From the NCBI GenBank assembly GCA_023525975.1, contig CM042032.1, positions 75,228,260-75,292,259 of the forward strand: a stretch of 64,000 nucleotides of DNA, written 5' to 3'. Below the pieces are notes generated by a model. It was given only the letters and a program-made list of their open reading frames with translations, searched no databases and was not told where the DNA came from. The number at the start of each line of letters is the position of its first letter. Within the stretch, counting starts at the first letter, position 1. Of this stretch, positions 1 through 10,433 are shown piece after piece. The position numbers were made by a program, and so were the translations under genes. This DNA comes from Smallanthus sonchifolius. Lineage: Eukaryota; Streptophyta; Magnoliopsida; Asterales; Asteraceae.

Positions 1-344
1 GTTCACTGATTGGTTGAAGGGTGGTAGTGGGAACAGTGGTTGGGATGGGAGTTTGTATGGTAGATATTGCAATGGTGGTTGGGGTGATAGTGACCGACTC
101 AGTTTGAATTGGAGTCGTCACCATCACCTGTTGAACATATTGAACTGGGAGGGATACTATCACAGGAACCTCCTCTGTGACAGTAGTGGCTGCCATCTCA
201 ACACTAACATGTGGCTGCCTCCTTCGTTGTCGTCGATACAGCTGGCTGGAAGTTGAAGTAGAGGGTGAAGCAGTACTCACGACCTCTGTGATTGGATCCC
301 TTTGAGTACTAACCTCGACCTCTCTAGGGATATCAACAAATGAT
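1..344 (-). pseudogene. Downstream continuation of the Sirevirus A accessory ORF
   Basis: On the minus strand a stop-free, low-complexity Thr/Pro/Val/Ser-rich reading follows the 345-1496 ORF after a frame change near position 345-350. It includes the basic stretch YRRQRRRQPHVSVE and runs off the window edge. I infer that it is the middle, linker-like part of the same accessory protein. The corresponding protein in Sirevirus B also passes from its N-terminal module into a Ser/Thr/Pro-rich linker. The function of the segment is unknown. Confidence 0.5.
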
Positions 345-1496
345 CTATCCCCCCCGGTCGCTTAACACTTCTTTCTCTTCGCTGTCTTTGTAATTCAGCA
401 TCCGAATCGGAATCGGGTTCATATTCGCTTCCAGTACTCTCTGTCTCTTCGAAGACGACCCAGGAAGGGAAACCTTCACCGTCCTCCTTGTTTGTGATTG
501 ATTTGGTGCCTCATCAGAGTCAGATGAATCAGATTCAGTGACTTCAGAATCTAACTCCTCAGCACCATGTCCTCCTTCTTGTTCCTCATCACCATCATCA
601 TCAGATTCATCACTACTAGATTCTTCATCTCCTTCTTCTTCCTCGTCTACTTGTTCACCAGAGTGTTCACTCATATCAGGCTCAGACTCAGCACTATACC
701 ATCTGAATTCAGCAGGGGCCACATATGCTTCATTGATAAGATGGACAAAGAGAGGAGTGTGCACAGGGGTAGGTTCTACACTGCCTAGCGTAAGGAATTG
801 AGAAAACACTCTCTTGGCCACTGTCTTGACTTGTAATCTTTCACCTATTGCCGGAAGATTTGGCAAGGCATCATTAATCAATAGCTGAACAAATCTTGGA
901 TACAACAGGAATCTAAACTTCTCCGCCGTGTTAATCTGATTGGTTAAAGCTTTGTAGATGTATTTGGAGAAGTTCAACCCTTTGTTGAGAGACAAACCAA
1001 CCATTGCAGCTGCCAGGTCATGACCCATTGCATCCTTTCCTGCTTTACATGAAGAGATGCTCATGATCATGACATGGGAAAGGTACCTCCATTGGTCTAG
1101 TAACCACATCTTCTTATACGAGGCATAATCTCTAGCACCGACGTAGCCCATCCTCTGTCTCCAGCACCCGTCCACAAAGTAATCAGGGTAAGTGATCGGG
1201 TCAGTTGCTAGATCCCTGAACTGCAGGACTCCCCGAATGGTGTCTTCAGAAATAGCAATATCATGACCCGCTACGGTAGCCCTAATGACGTTTGGGGTTA
1301 CCGTACAGTCATGATCAGCTGTCTCCCAGAACTGTTCCAGATAAGGTCTTGAGACGATTGGATCAGTAGAAATGGCATAGCTGATCTTGGAGCGGTTCAG
1401 AAAGTCCACAATCTCTTTGTATTGAAGTGCAACACCCTTCCATTCTGGATTCGTGAGAGCAAGAAGATTGAACTCACTAGTAAATGCATGAGCCAT
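345..1496 (-). CDS. Sirevirus A accessory ORF, N-terminal module ('env-like' position)
   Basis: The open reading frame is 383 codons from the ATG at 1496; an in-frame ATG at 1514 lies upstream. I prefer 1496 because MAHAF starts the region comparable with Sirevirus B. Residues about 5-245 form a globular-looking module that aligns by eye with the Sirevirus B accessory N-terminus: IVDFLNRSKI, a PYLEQFW-like motif, ATV-G-D, GY-G, W-YL-H and L-FS. Residues 271-330 are extremely acidic and serine-rich and are followed by a basic SSSKRQR patch at about 347-353 that resembles a nuclear localisation signal. There is no signal peptide or hydrophobic segment, so an envelope role is not supported. Similar proteins in composite genomes are often annotated as 'synaptobrevin/longin-like', which I regard as unproven. 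Function is unknown. Confidence 0.72.
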   Translation of the reverse strand: MAHAFTSEFNLLALTNPEWKGVALQYKEIVDFLNRSKISYAISTDPIVSRPYLEQFWETADHDCTVTPNVIRATVAGHDIAISEDTIRGVLQFRDLATDPITYPDYFVDGCWRQRMGYVGARDYASYKKMWLLDQWRYLSHVMIMSISSCKAGKDAMGHDLAAAMVGLSLNKGLNFSKYIYKALTNQINTAEKFRFLLYPRFVQLLINDALPNLPAIGERLQVKTVAKRVFSQFLTLGSVEPTPVHTPLFVHLINEAYVAPAEFRWYSAESEPDMSEHSGEQVDEEEEGDEESSSDESDDDGDEEQEGGHGAEELDSEVTESDSSDSDEAPNQSQTRRTVKVSLPGSSSKRQRVLEANMNPIPIRMLNYKDSEEKEVLSDRGG

Positions 1497-1626
1497 TACT
1501 GCAAGAACACACAATGAACACTATAAGAACACATAGACTCATTGGAATTGAACAGACATGACTAGGTATAGTACATTCACAAAGGTCAAAGTTCCAGACT
1601 TAGAAAAATTTCCAAGTTTCTTTTCC

Positions 1627-1735
1627 TGCGTACTTAGCAAGTACGCAGGGTTTATGTCTTGCGTACTTAGCAAGTACGCAAGAGCTATATCTTGCGTACT
1701 AACCAAGTGCGCAAGGTTTAACACTTAGCAAGTTT
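1627..1735. promoter_or_regulatory. Palindrome cluster just upstream of the accessory ORF (Sirevirus A)
   Basis: Three 21-bp inverted repeats start at 1627, 1660 and 1693, exactly 33 bp apart. The first two are perfect: arm TGCGTACTT, spacer AGC, arm AAGTACGCA. A decayed half-copy follows at 1721-1735. The same palindrome occurs in the LTR (10991-11109), in the leader and at 2287-2405. The cluster lies 131-240 bp upstream of the accessory ATG on the minus strand. The spacing is close to three helical turns, which suggests a protein-binding array. The binding protein is unknown. Confidence 0.8.
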
Positions 1736-2260
1736 TTCAAGATTTCATAATCCATGAACGAGAGATTTTGTTGTGGGTTATGGTCAACACAAGGTCGAAA
1801 AAACAAGAATAAGACATAAGGGACCAACACTAACAACAAAATCAAGCTAACCCAACTCAAATTGACCTAGCCCTGGTCCGACTTAGAACCACGGCATCAC
1901 AGGGGGTCAAATCTAAAATCCAACCAAGTTAAGGACTAATCTTTGATACTAGAGCTTCGAATAATGATTTAAAACACGTTTTACGACAAAATTTGGGTCA
2001 CAAACACCTACAATCGATCCAAAAGTCATAACCAAAGCCGTAGTTCTTGAGGGTCAAGAAATCGGTCGAAAATAGTCGATTTTGTGGATGGAATCATCTG
2101 AGAATCTCACCAAATGTTATTTAGGAGATGATGAAACTAGAAATGGAACAAAAAACGAGCTTAAGAACACACAAATATTCGAGGAAATATGAGCAGCGGG
2201 AATAACACAGTGTTAGTCATTTGAAATGAGATGAAGCCTTGAAAAATTTTCTAACTCCTG

Positions 2261-2405
2261 TATATATACCCTTCACAGATGCATCGTGCGTACTTAACAT
2301 GTACGCATGACTTAACTCTTGCGTACTTAGCAAGTACGCATGACATAAGTCTTGCGTACTTGTAAGTACGCAAGGTTTAGTTCCTGCGTACATGTCAAGT
2401 ACGCA
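2261..2405 (-). promoter_or_regulatory. LTR-like internal promoter module (palindromes plus TATA)
   Basis: Palindromes start at 2287, 2320, 2353 and 2385 (33, 33 and 32 bp apart). On the minus strand they are followed 18 bp later by TATATATA at 2268-2261. The LTR has the same order and nearly the same distance: four palindromes at 10991-11109, then TATATATA at 10975-10968, 15 bp away. By analogy this is a second core promoter inside the element, firing toward the accessory ORF about 770 bp downstream. Sequence outside the palindromes and TATA box is not obviously LTR-derived. Promoter activity is inferred. Confidence 0.6.
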
Positions 2406-3786
2406 GAAACCCTTGTGATCTCAAATTTTAACTCAAATTATGAAGAAAGTCAAGTCAAATAACGAACCAGATAAGAACATTCTATCAAGAGGTTTCAAAA
2501 GCAATTTAAGGAAGTTAAACACAAATATTTTTGGCTTTTCTTATGTTTTGAAAGACTATACTTAAATCTTTTTGGCATTTTTGATAAAAATTGAACTATA
2601 CATTAACTTAAAATCTTTTTGAGCTTTTCTGAATGAAAATAATATGCGTAAGAATATACACACAAGCTATTTTTGGTCAAAGTCATGAGAAGAGGATCAT
2701 ATCAGGCTATTATAAGCAAAAAATATACACAATAAACATCAAAGAATATGGGATCATGTCATGGATTACTACTTATTCATACGTAATATGCAATATAAAC
2801 AAGTAATTCAAGTTGGCATTATTATAAGATTTGAAACCATAAGCATCTTTGTATCACGTTCTTGTGTGTTAAGGTATTAATTATAAGTATACAACGTGTA
2901 CCCCACAGTTCTGCTACAGAAATTTAAATTGCACTATCTAAAGGCATCTAAGAGTTTCCCAAAGATTTCCAAATCTCCGGAATGAAGTTACATCGTTTAG
3001 CACATAAAAAATCAAGCAGGATCCATAAGGATTATCAAGAATCATAAGATTCAGAATCGAGTGATTCATTTGTCTTGGTTTGATAGGTTTTTCTTCTGTG
3101 AATATCATATGATGATTCAAGTTAATAAATATGGTGTTTGAGGATTTAGGTAAGGGGATCCAATTTCTATCTGGATTCGATTTCAATGAATCAGGTATGA
3201 TTCAAGGGTGAATATATGTTTAACGGTTGATGTCAAGACATATCTTGGCCAAACTTCTCATTTCATACTAGTGAGTATGGGCAGTGAAGTGAACCGAAAA
3301 ATTGTGCTAAAGACATAACCCGAAACTGGTCTCATAAGAAAATATTTGCCAAAATCTTACATCCTTTATCTGATAATGATCTTTTTGTATTCTTTTACAC
3401 ACACACACATGCATACATGGTTTCAAATCACAGTTGTAGTATCGATTTAGTTTCCACACTACTAATGATTCAAAAATGCTTATAGCCTACTGACAATTCA
3501 AATTACTTGCAAATATTCAAATTAAAACTGAAACAACTTAAAATTTCAAGTAATCATGACGCGATCATTTCCCATATGTGCAGTCTAAGACGTTTAGATC
3601 ACCTACTGATGTACTATCATTTCCTCTTTCCTTCAAAAGACTTTGAAATTTTCTTGAATTTCTATTTTGTTTGGATTTTTCTGAAGATGTTAAATAAAAA
3701 GAAAAAGAAATGTACAAAAAAAATAAAGATTAACTTCCATGAAATTATTTGATATTGAAAAAGAGTTTTCACTCAGGATTGAACAT
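2406..3786. other. Non-coding region between pol and the internal promoter (Sirevirus A)
   Basis: This is AT-rich sequence without a credible coding frame or an LTR boundary; the short open frames here are chance. It contains a short (AC)n run near 3400. In transcription order it follows the RNase H stop and precedes the internal promoter module. Confidence 0.6.
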
Positions 3787-5507
3787 TCATATCAAGTTAA
3801 CCAGATGTTCAAAACGGGTACGATCAAACGCCTTAGTGAAAAGGTCAGCAAAGTTGTCATCTGTGTGAACTTTTACAAGTTCAACCAAGCTCTTTTCATC
3901 ACAGTCACGGATGAAATGATGGTGAATCTCAATATGCTTAATTTTGTAATGTTTCACCGGGTTGTTCGTGATGGACATAGTGGCATTATTGTCAATGAAT
4001 AAAGGAGTTCCAGTGTAGTTCAAGCCATAATCTCTCAATTGCTGCTGGATCCTCAATATCTGAGAACAACAGCTCACGGCAGCAATGTACTCTGCTTCAC
4101 ATGTTAAGACAGAAACCGTTGACTGCTTCTTACCCTGCCAGGAGACCAGCCTGTCCCCCAAGAATTGACATCCACCTGAGGTTGATTTTCTATCAAGGTT
4201 ACAACCGCCATAATCAGAATCGGTATAGGCTTATAAATCAAACGACTGCTGCTTGGAGTACCAGAGACCCAATCGGGGTTTCCCTTTCAGGTATCCAAAG
4301 ATCCTCTTCGCAACTATCAAGTGAGATTCCTTCGGTTGTGACTGAAACCTCGAGCACAAGCAGACTGCAAACATAATGTCAGACCTTGAAGCTGTGAGAT
4401 ACATTAGAGAATCGATCATCCTGCGGTACAATTTACAGTCCATATCCTTTCCATCTTTATCCGGCTGTAGACCATGATTGACTGGGATTGGTGTGCCATA
4501 AGTAGTAAAATCATTCATCTTGTATTTTGACAAAATGTCCTGTACATACTTAGTTTGATGTAGATAAATGCCATCCTCCCTTTGACTGACTTGCAGACCC
4601 AGAAAGAACGACAGTTCACCCATGTTGCTCATTTCAAACTTGGACTTCATCACCTTTTCGAATTCTCTACACATCTCTTCGTTGGTAGACACAAAGATAA
4701 TGTCGTCGACATAAACTTGCACCAGTAGAATACCACATCATGCTTTCCTAATGAAAAGAGTCGAGTCAATTTGTCCTCGGTCGAAACCATTGGACAGTAG
4801 ATGTTTTGATAAAGTCTCATACCATGCCCTAGGTGCTTGATGAAGACCATAAAGTGCTTTATCCAGTTTGTACACTTTATTGATATTATGCGGATCTTCA
4901 AAACCTGGAGGTTGAGTGACATAGACCTCTTCGTGAACTTTCCCATATAGAAAAGCACTCTTCACATCAAGCTGATAGACCTTGAAGCCAACAAAGGAGG
5001 CATAAGCTAGAAACAGTCGAATGGCCTCAAGTCTCGCAACTGGGGCATACACTTATGTGTAATCCAGGCCCTCTTGCTGATAAAACCCTAAACAACCAAC
5101 CTTGCTTTATTCTTCACTACAACATGTCGATCGTTCGTCTTGCATTTGAACACCCATATGGTTCCAAGCGGATGCATACCCTTCGGAAGGTCAACCAAAT
5201 CCCACACGTGCAACTTTTGGAATTGAGACAATTCATCTTGCATTGCCTCTATCCAGCAGTTTTCAGCGAGAGCCTCTTTCACATTCTTCGGCTCCAATTG
5301 GGATTCGAAGGCAACATGCAAACATGTTTCCATGATACCTATGTCAAGTATCTCAGCATACAAACTGGTGTTCTCAGTAATGGTTCGGTGACGAGTTTGA
5401 ACACCGGCATCAGGATCACCAATAATGTTGTCAATTGTATGATTCCGATGCACTCTCGTATCTGGTAATTGAGGTTCTTGAATTGCTGACTCAAGGTTAG
5501 TGTTCAA
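3787..5507 (-). pseudogene. pol: Sirevirus A reverse transcriptase and RNase H (frameshifted)
   Basis: The copia RT-RNaseH is spread over four open segments. At 5507-5088 lies the N-terminal part of the RT region (WIEAM-EL, KNKARLV). At 5052-4738 are the palm and fingers (PVARLEAIR, QLDVKSAFLYGKV, KALYGLHQAPRAW). At 4722-4231 are the catalytic YVDDIIF, the FLGLQV region and SLMYLTASRSD. At 4161-3787 is RNase H, with AEYIAA in the context CEAEYIAA and a C-terminal ADLFTKAFD. Breaks lie near 5085, 4735 and 4165-4230. The polymerase YVDD is preserved, but no single product can be made. On the minus strand it follows integrase and precedes the non-coding region upstream of the accessory ORF. Confidence 0.9.
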
Positions 5508-7162
5508 CTCCCCATATCAAGTGTACCCAAAGACGACTCAATGTTGATTGGATCAACTGAAGCATCATTTCCTACATGAACATTAGGATCAGCTTGAGCA
5601 TCGTTTCCTTCAACATGAATATCATCTCCGTTGTCACTGTCAAGAGTTCCAGATGCAGATGCAGCATTGGAATCAGAAGTTGGGATAGGTACCGTTGCTC
5701 TGGTTGAGAAATTGGAGTCATCGCTGCCACAACAAAACTCATACAACTTGGCAGCGTCTTCAGTAGATAAATCAGGAAGGTTAAAAGACTTGAACATAGC
5801 ATCATAATTAAATCCCCAAGCAGGACCAGTTGGTTCTGGTGGAATGTTGTGTTTACTGCAGTCCACTTCGAACCATTCCTCCACAGACCTACTCTCAATA
5901 TTGTAAACTCTCTTGCATGGCGAATTGGCAACATATCCTAAGAAGATGTCTTCCACCACTTTTGCATGAAATTTAGACTTTCGATCTTTGTACTGTAACA
6001 ATAATGAGCAAGGACTACCAAAAGGAACTAGGTAGTCAAGATTTGGAGGTCGATTGTTGATCAGCTCATAACAAGTTTTATTGTGCCTCTTAACCACAAG
6101 AACTCTATTTAAGACGTGACAAGCTGTGCTGACTGCTTCCTCCCAGAACGTTACGGGAAGCTTGGCAGCTGACAGCATTGTCCTTGCAGTCTCAATTAGG
6201 GTTCTGTTCTTCCGTTCTGCAACTCCATTCTGTTGGGGTGTATACGGTGCACTAAATTCATGACGAATACCCTTCTTGAGACAGAAAAGCTCCATCATGT
6301 TGTTTTTGAACTCCGTGTCGTTGTCACTCCTTATTCTTCTAACCTTTAGTTTGCATAAAGTTTCCAAGCTCACAATCAGGTATTGAAGAATATCAGCAGT
6401 CTCATCCTTTGTACCTAAGAAATGCACCCAATAAAAACGTGAGAAATCATCAGTTACAACTAGACAGTATAACTTACCTCTAATACTCCTGATACTTATA
6501 GGCCCGAACAAATCCATATGTAGGAGCTCCAAAGGGGTATCGATATAGTTTTGGGTCTTGGGCTTGTGAGATTTTTGTTGTTGTTTGCCCTTTTTACAAG
6601 GCATACAGTCATCTGCAACGACAAATCTCAGCTTAGGAATCCCGGTTACCAAACCGTTTCGGATATGATGGTTCATTTTACGATAAGAAATGTGTCCGAG
6701 TTTCCTATGCCACAAGATTGAGTCAAGTTCTGTCGCTTTAGTAAGCAAACAAGTAGCAACTGATGAGGTGGTTGTGGCCACGCTCATATCAATCTGATAG
6801 GTGTCGTTTGTCCTTGGCGCTTTCATCAGAATCCAATCGTCAGGAACCACAAAACCAGGTTTGAGAACCAAGCATTCGGACTTGTCAAACATAACTGAGT
6901 ACTCCTTGTCGCACATTTGAGATACACTCAACAAGTTATGCTTCAGTTGCTCACAATAGTTGACATTATCGAAGCTTATACATCCATTTGAAACCACGCC
7001 TTGACAAGTAATACTACTGCCCTTCTCGCCTGCAACGGCCACATAGCTGCCTCTGAATGGTTTGACATCTTGAAACAAGGCCATGTTGCCTGTCATGTGT
7101 CGTGAGCATCCACTATCCACATACCGACGATTAGAGATAGTTCCCTTCGGATGTCCCTGCAC
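5504..7162 (-). CDS. pol: Sirevirus A protease-integrase segment of pol
   Basis: The open frame is 552 codons. Near its N-terminus is the copia aspartic protease motif VDSGCSRHMTG (about residues 16-26). It is followed by the integrase zinc-binding HHCC module (LWHRKLGH then CMPCKKGK). The integrase core has D in LLHMDLFGP, D in RSDNDTEF and E in GVAERKNRT. The usual glycine after the second catalytic Asp-Asn is Asp here (DNDTEF rather than DNGTEF). The frame ends in a Ser/Asp-rich linker before RT, where reading continues in another frame. The ATG is simply the first one after a frame break upstream; the real product would be part of a gag-pol polyprotein. Confidence 0.9.
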   Translation of the reverse strand: MQGHPKGTISNRRYVDSGCSRHMTGNMALFQDVKPFRGSYVAVAGEKGSSITCQGVVSNGCISFDNVNYCEQLKHNLLSVSQMCDKEYSVMFDKSECLVLKPGFVVPDDWILMKAPRTNDTYQIDMSVATTTSSVATCLLTKATELDSILWHRKLGHISYRKMNHHIRNGLVTGIPKLRFVVADDCMPCKKGKQQQKSHKPKTQNYIDTPLELLHMDLFGPISIRSIRGKLYCLVVTDDFSRFYWVHFLGTKDETADILQYLIVSLETLCKLKVRRIRSDNDTEFKNNMMELFCLKKGIRHEFSAPYTPQQNGVAERKNRTLIETARTMLSAAKLPVTFWEEAVSTACHVLNRVLVVKRHNKTCYELINNRPPNLDYLVPFGSPCSLLLQYKDRKSKFHAKVVEDIFLGYVANSPCKRVYNIESRSVEEWFEVDCSKHNIPPEPTGPAWGFNYDAMFKSFNLPDLSTEDAAKLYEFCCGSDDSNFSTRATVPIPTSDSNAASASGTLDSDNGDDIHVEGNDAQADPNVHVGNDASVDPINIESSLGTLDMGS

Positions 7163-7208
7163 GAGTCACAATAAATTAATTAGATTTGGAGACCCAAGCC
7201 ATGGTGGT

Positions 7209-7541
7209 CTAGGGTCGTCCGTTTTTCTCAAAATAAACTACTTCAATTAATTCACAATCATGACTATCAAAAATGGGTGAATCCTTTGAAGATTTGGGAT
7301 CAGAATATTGAGAACTTTTGGTTTTCTTGTTCCAGGACCTTTTCTTCTTTTCCTTCTGAACATTAGGCTTGCTAGTCTCAACTTTGGGTGAACTAGTGGA
7401 AGCTTCACCTGGTTGACTACCAGCTAGCCGTTGTTCAAGTTTTCTCAACCTTTTGTTCCTTCTTCTCCTCTGTGGCTTAGGAAGTTTCAGGCTTCTCACT
7501 AGTTTGTGTACTACCAGAGGTAGATACACTGGGTTTAACAA
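7209..7541 (-). pseudogene. Sirevirus A gag-pol junction fragment
   Basis: This 110-codon Lys/Ser/Pro-rich open segment (KPQRRRRNKRLRK, EKKKRSWNKK) lies between the second zinc-knuckle ORF and the protease, in a different frame from both. It reads as a displaced piece of the same polyprotein and overlaps the end of the preceding ORF by 65 bases. It has no recognisable domain. Its ATG is probably not a start. Confidence 0.5.
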
Positions 7542-8802
7542 CTTGCTTTACCCCTTTAGGAACAGATGGTTCAACCACATGTTTTTCTGGTGGCTTAACC
7601 ATTAGTTTCACTTGTGGCTTCACCATATTTGATTTGGGACTCTTGAGTTGCTTCACTGATGGTGTCTTAGGAGAAACAGATTGTTGTTGAACAACTGGCC
7701 ATTTCCCCTGGTTCTTATCAGGACAGTTCACCAGGATGTGACCGACCATACCACAGTGAAAGCAAGCTCGTTTTTCTTTGTATGTCCTCCTGTAGGGCTC
7801 TCTGTTTTTGGATGCAGATGACTCGGCTTGATGAGCAATGGGAGTTGTTTGATGAACATTAACAACATCTTTTGCTTGACCTGATTTGCTTTTATGAGTA
7901 AAATGTTTTTCCATGTTTTCATGATGATTCTTACTCAAATGATTAACAAAAGCTTCTTTCTTCACTTGCTTTATGGACTTGAAACCTACATAAAGCATCA
8001 TTTTTAGTTTATCATTGGACTCAATTGTATCAGGTTCAGTTAAAATGCAATTGTCACGATTAGTGACAATGTTTTTCTCAATTTTATGTTCACCAATCAA
8101 CTCTTCTGAGACAACACCCTCGACCTTGGTGTTCTCAGAACCTTCATCAGAGAAGAACTCTTCATCAGAAGTTGACTCCGCTTGACTTGAGGAATCATCC
8201 TTGTTAGAGGATTCTTCCTTGCTCGAATAGTCATCCAAGAAAGACAAATCAATGTCCACCGGCCCGTTGAAAAACTTGCCGCTTACTGGTGGAGGAATGG
8301 CATTAGTACCTAAACCTTTGCCACTCACTTTTCTCACCACAGACTCGTAGTGTTCCACCACAAAGCGAGAATTTTTCAACTTCTCAAGTTTGCCACTCAA
8401 CTGCAGGATTTCATTTTGCAGTTTGGCGATCTCGACATTTCTTTTTTCTAACCCCTTGTATGCAACATCTAAGTGAAATTGTTGTTCACTGATTTTAATT
8501 GAAAACTCGTGTCTTTCTTTTTTAAGATTTTCAATTGAATCTTTAAACTGTTTTTCATTTTCTTTATAACTTAGAGCTGCAATACGTAAGGGTTCGAGTT
8601 GATCATGGATACGATCATTCTCGTCCTTCAAGATAAGACATTTGGAACAAGAAACAAAAGCAAAAGGATTAGAATCTACCTCAGTTGACGAACTGGATGC
8701 CTCTCCAATAGCCATGGGAGCAAACGTAGATGTAGATTCTTGTTGGTCAGCAGCAGATGCTTCCCTTTCCTCAGCTTTAATCAACTCAACAATCTCTACC
8801 AT
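7477..8802 (-). CDS. Sirevirus A second gag-like ORF with coiled coil and zinc knuckle
   Basis: The open frame is 441 codons. Residues about 60-150 have strong heptad character (long Lys/Glu/Leu/Gln helix), consistent with a coiled coil. Residues about 195-235 are acidic and serine-rich. A canonical CCHC zinc knuckle, CFHCGMVGHILVNC, lies near residue 350. The tail is a Lys/Pro/Val-rich repeat-like segment (VKP, PKS motifs) typical of an RNA-binding linker before protease. It sits directly downstream of the first gag region, so this element has two separate zinc-knuckle regions. The likely role is nucleocapsid or RNA packaging; this is inferred from position and the knuckle. Confidence 0.75.
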   Translation of the reverse strand: MVEIVELIKAEEREASAADQQESTSTFAPMAIGEASSSSTEVDSNPFAFVSCSKCLILKDENDRIHDQLEPLRIAALSYKENEKQFKDSIENLKKERHEFSIKISEQQFHLDVAYKGLEKRNVEIAKLQNEILQLSGKLEKLKNSRFVVEHYESVVRKVSGKGLGTNAIPPPVSGKFFNGPVDIDLSFLDDYSSKEESSNKDDSSSQAESTSDEEFFSDEGSENTKVEGVVSEELIGEHKIEKNIVTNRDNCILTEPDTIESNDKLKMMLYVGFKSIKQVKKEAFVNHLSKNHHENMEKHFTHKSKSGQAKDVVNVHQTTPIAHQAESSASKNREPYRRTYKEKRACFHCGMVGHILVNCPDKNQGKWPVVQQQSVSPKTPSVKQLKSPKSNMVKPQVKLMVKPPEKHVVEPSVPKGVKQVVKPSVSTSGSTQTSEKPETS

Positions 8803-8868
8803 TAAACCTATTTAAGTCTGTGCAAGTATGGCATCTTACAGATGAACACCCCAATCAAAGCTCTCGTC

Positions 8869-10228
8869 CTATTGAACCACTAATGCATTGGACGTTCCAA
8901 CTTGACTCTGATTGTGGTTGTTCTGATTGTTGTACCCTTGGTTGTTTCCCTGGCTTGGTCTAGTGAAACCCGAAGCTGGTGCTTTATCCTTTTGATATTC
9001 CGTTGCGAAATGTCCAAAGTTATTACATTTGTAGCACTTAGCTTTGGATTTATCAAATCCAACCTTGGCATTAGAATGCCCACCAATGAACTTCCTACCT
9101 GTTCGGTTCAGAAAACGCTTAGCCCTCCTCAAGATCATGGCCATGTTCCATTGAATATCCATATCCTCCATATCATCCGGATCCACCTGATTAAAGTCTT
9201 CTTCAATGGTTTCAGGATCCGTTAGCTTCCCACCTATGAAGTTCTCATAGGCAAGCATGCAGGATGAGAACAGTGCCACATGATCTTCAGCTATATTGGC
9301 AATAGCAGATTTGGTTTGCTGATGGGGTAGGGGTAGGGCTTCTTGAAGAATGTTGGTGGTATGAACTAGATCCCGATGCAGCAAAACAAGTATGACCACC
9401 ACAACCATTAGAATTATCATCTTCCAGAGGAGTCCCAGAGAACAAGGCAATTCCAGAACCAGATGACTTTGCTGTGGAAGACACTCCATAATGCATAGAA
9501 GAATTTTGAATCTGAGGTCTTCCAGAACTTTCTTTCTTTTTCAGGTTCATATTGTGTGCTTGAACCTTTCCAATTGCATCATCAATTGTCATCTCATAAA
9601 ACTTCGGATTCTCTCTCAACAGTGCGGTATACATGTCAAATTTTGGTGGCAAAGAATCAAGAAACTTCTCTACCAATTCATCATCAGGATACTTAAGTTC
9701 ATAAGAGTTTAGCTCTGTTTTCAGGTGATAGAATCTAGAAATAAGTTCATCAATAGATTCATTCTCTAAATATCTTAAGCACTCATACTGCTTCCTCGGT
9801 AGCTCTCTCTTGCTTTTCTTGACGTCACTGTTTCCTTCGAACCTCTTCTGCAAAGCCTTCCAGAGATCCTTAGAGGTATCATAACCTCTAAAACTGTGAA
9901 ATAGATCCCTAGTTAAGGCCATAGTTATAGATCCATGTGCCTTCTTTTCTCGGTCATAAGCCTTCTTCCCTTCTTCATTAAGCTTGGAGATAGGTTTGGG
10001 AACAGTTTCATCAAGAAAAAGATAGGTTGGATGTTTATATCCCTCAAGAATTAGTATCCATAAGGTGGAATCAATATACGAGATATACTCATCAAAGCGT
10101 GCTTTCCAGTTCGAATAATCATTTACAATAAGCAGCTTTGGTGGTTTCTGTGGAGTACCAATCTCATTATCATAGTTCAGCAGACTACTAATGTTCTGAA
10201 TATTTGACATGGTGATTAACTTAGTCAA
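8869..10228 (-). pseudogene. gag: Sirevirus A gag, frameshifted
   Basis: The first open segment runs from 10228 to 9287. An internal Met at 10210 (MSNIQNIS) is an equally good start. It carries the copia gag core (WKARFDEYI near the start, LWKALQKRFEGN, LRYLENESIDELISRFYHL, DSLPPKF). A frame change near 9300-9400 moves reading into the 9489-8869 frame, which contains the conserved MEDMDIQW block and a zinc knuckle, CYKCNNFGHFATEY. The knuckle's fourth ligand, normally Cys, is Tyr. Gag forms the cytoplasmic virus-like particle; this copy cannot make an intact one. Confidence 0.85.
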
Positions 10229-10251
10229 AACTCAGAAATTTCAGGACAACT

Positions 10252-10433
10252 TGCGCACTTAAAACTGGCCTTGCTCACTTGATATTTGGTCTTGCGCACT
10301 TGAGATTTCCTCTTGCGTACTTAGCAAGTACGCAGGAAGCAAAGTTAAGTACGCACAAGAATGGTCTTGCGTACTTAGCAAGTACGCAGGAAGACTGTCC
10401 TTTATGCCAAATAAGGTAAGTACGCAGTATGCT
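10252..10433. promoter_or_regulatory. Palindrome and half-site array in the leader between PBS and gag (Sirevirus A)
   Basis: Half-sites of the type TGCGCACTT begin at 10252, 10271 and 10292. Full 21-bp palindromes begin at 10313 and 10367, and further half-sites (AAGTACGCA) lie near 10344 and 10415. Spacing among the first four is 19, 21 and 21 bp, about two helical turns. This is the same family-specific motif as in the LTR, placed in the transcribed leader. Confidence 0.75.

Noticed and set aside
538..801. Plus-strand frames inside the accessory ORF
   Set aside because: Serine-rich peptides arise from the complement of the acidic Asp/Glu/Ser codons of the real minus-strand frame.
345..1496. 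Envelope gene
   Set aside because: The ORF is in the position called env-like in Sireviruses, but it has no signal peptide, transmembrane helix or fusion-type segment.
1539..1724. Open frame with repeated AYLLSTQD peptide (also 10259-10453 and 10921-11238)
   Set aside because: It is the translation of the DNA palindrome array. The same peptide appears wherever the array occurs, including in the LTR, and on both strands.
1626..2405. CRISPR-like array
   Set aside because: Regular short palindromes 33 bp apart superficially resemble one, but spacers are only about 12 bp, and the sequence is a plant retrotransposon.
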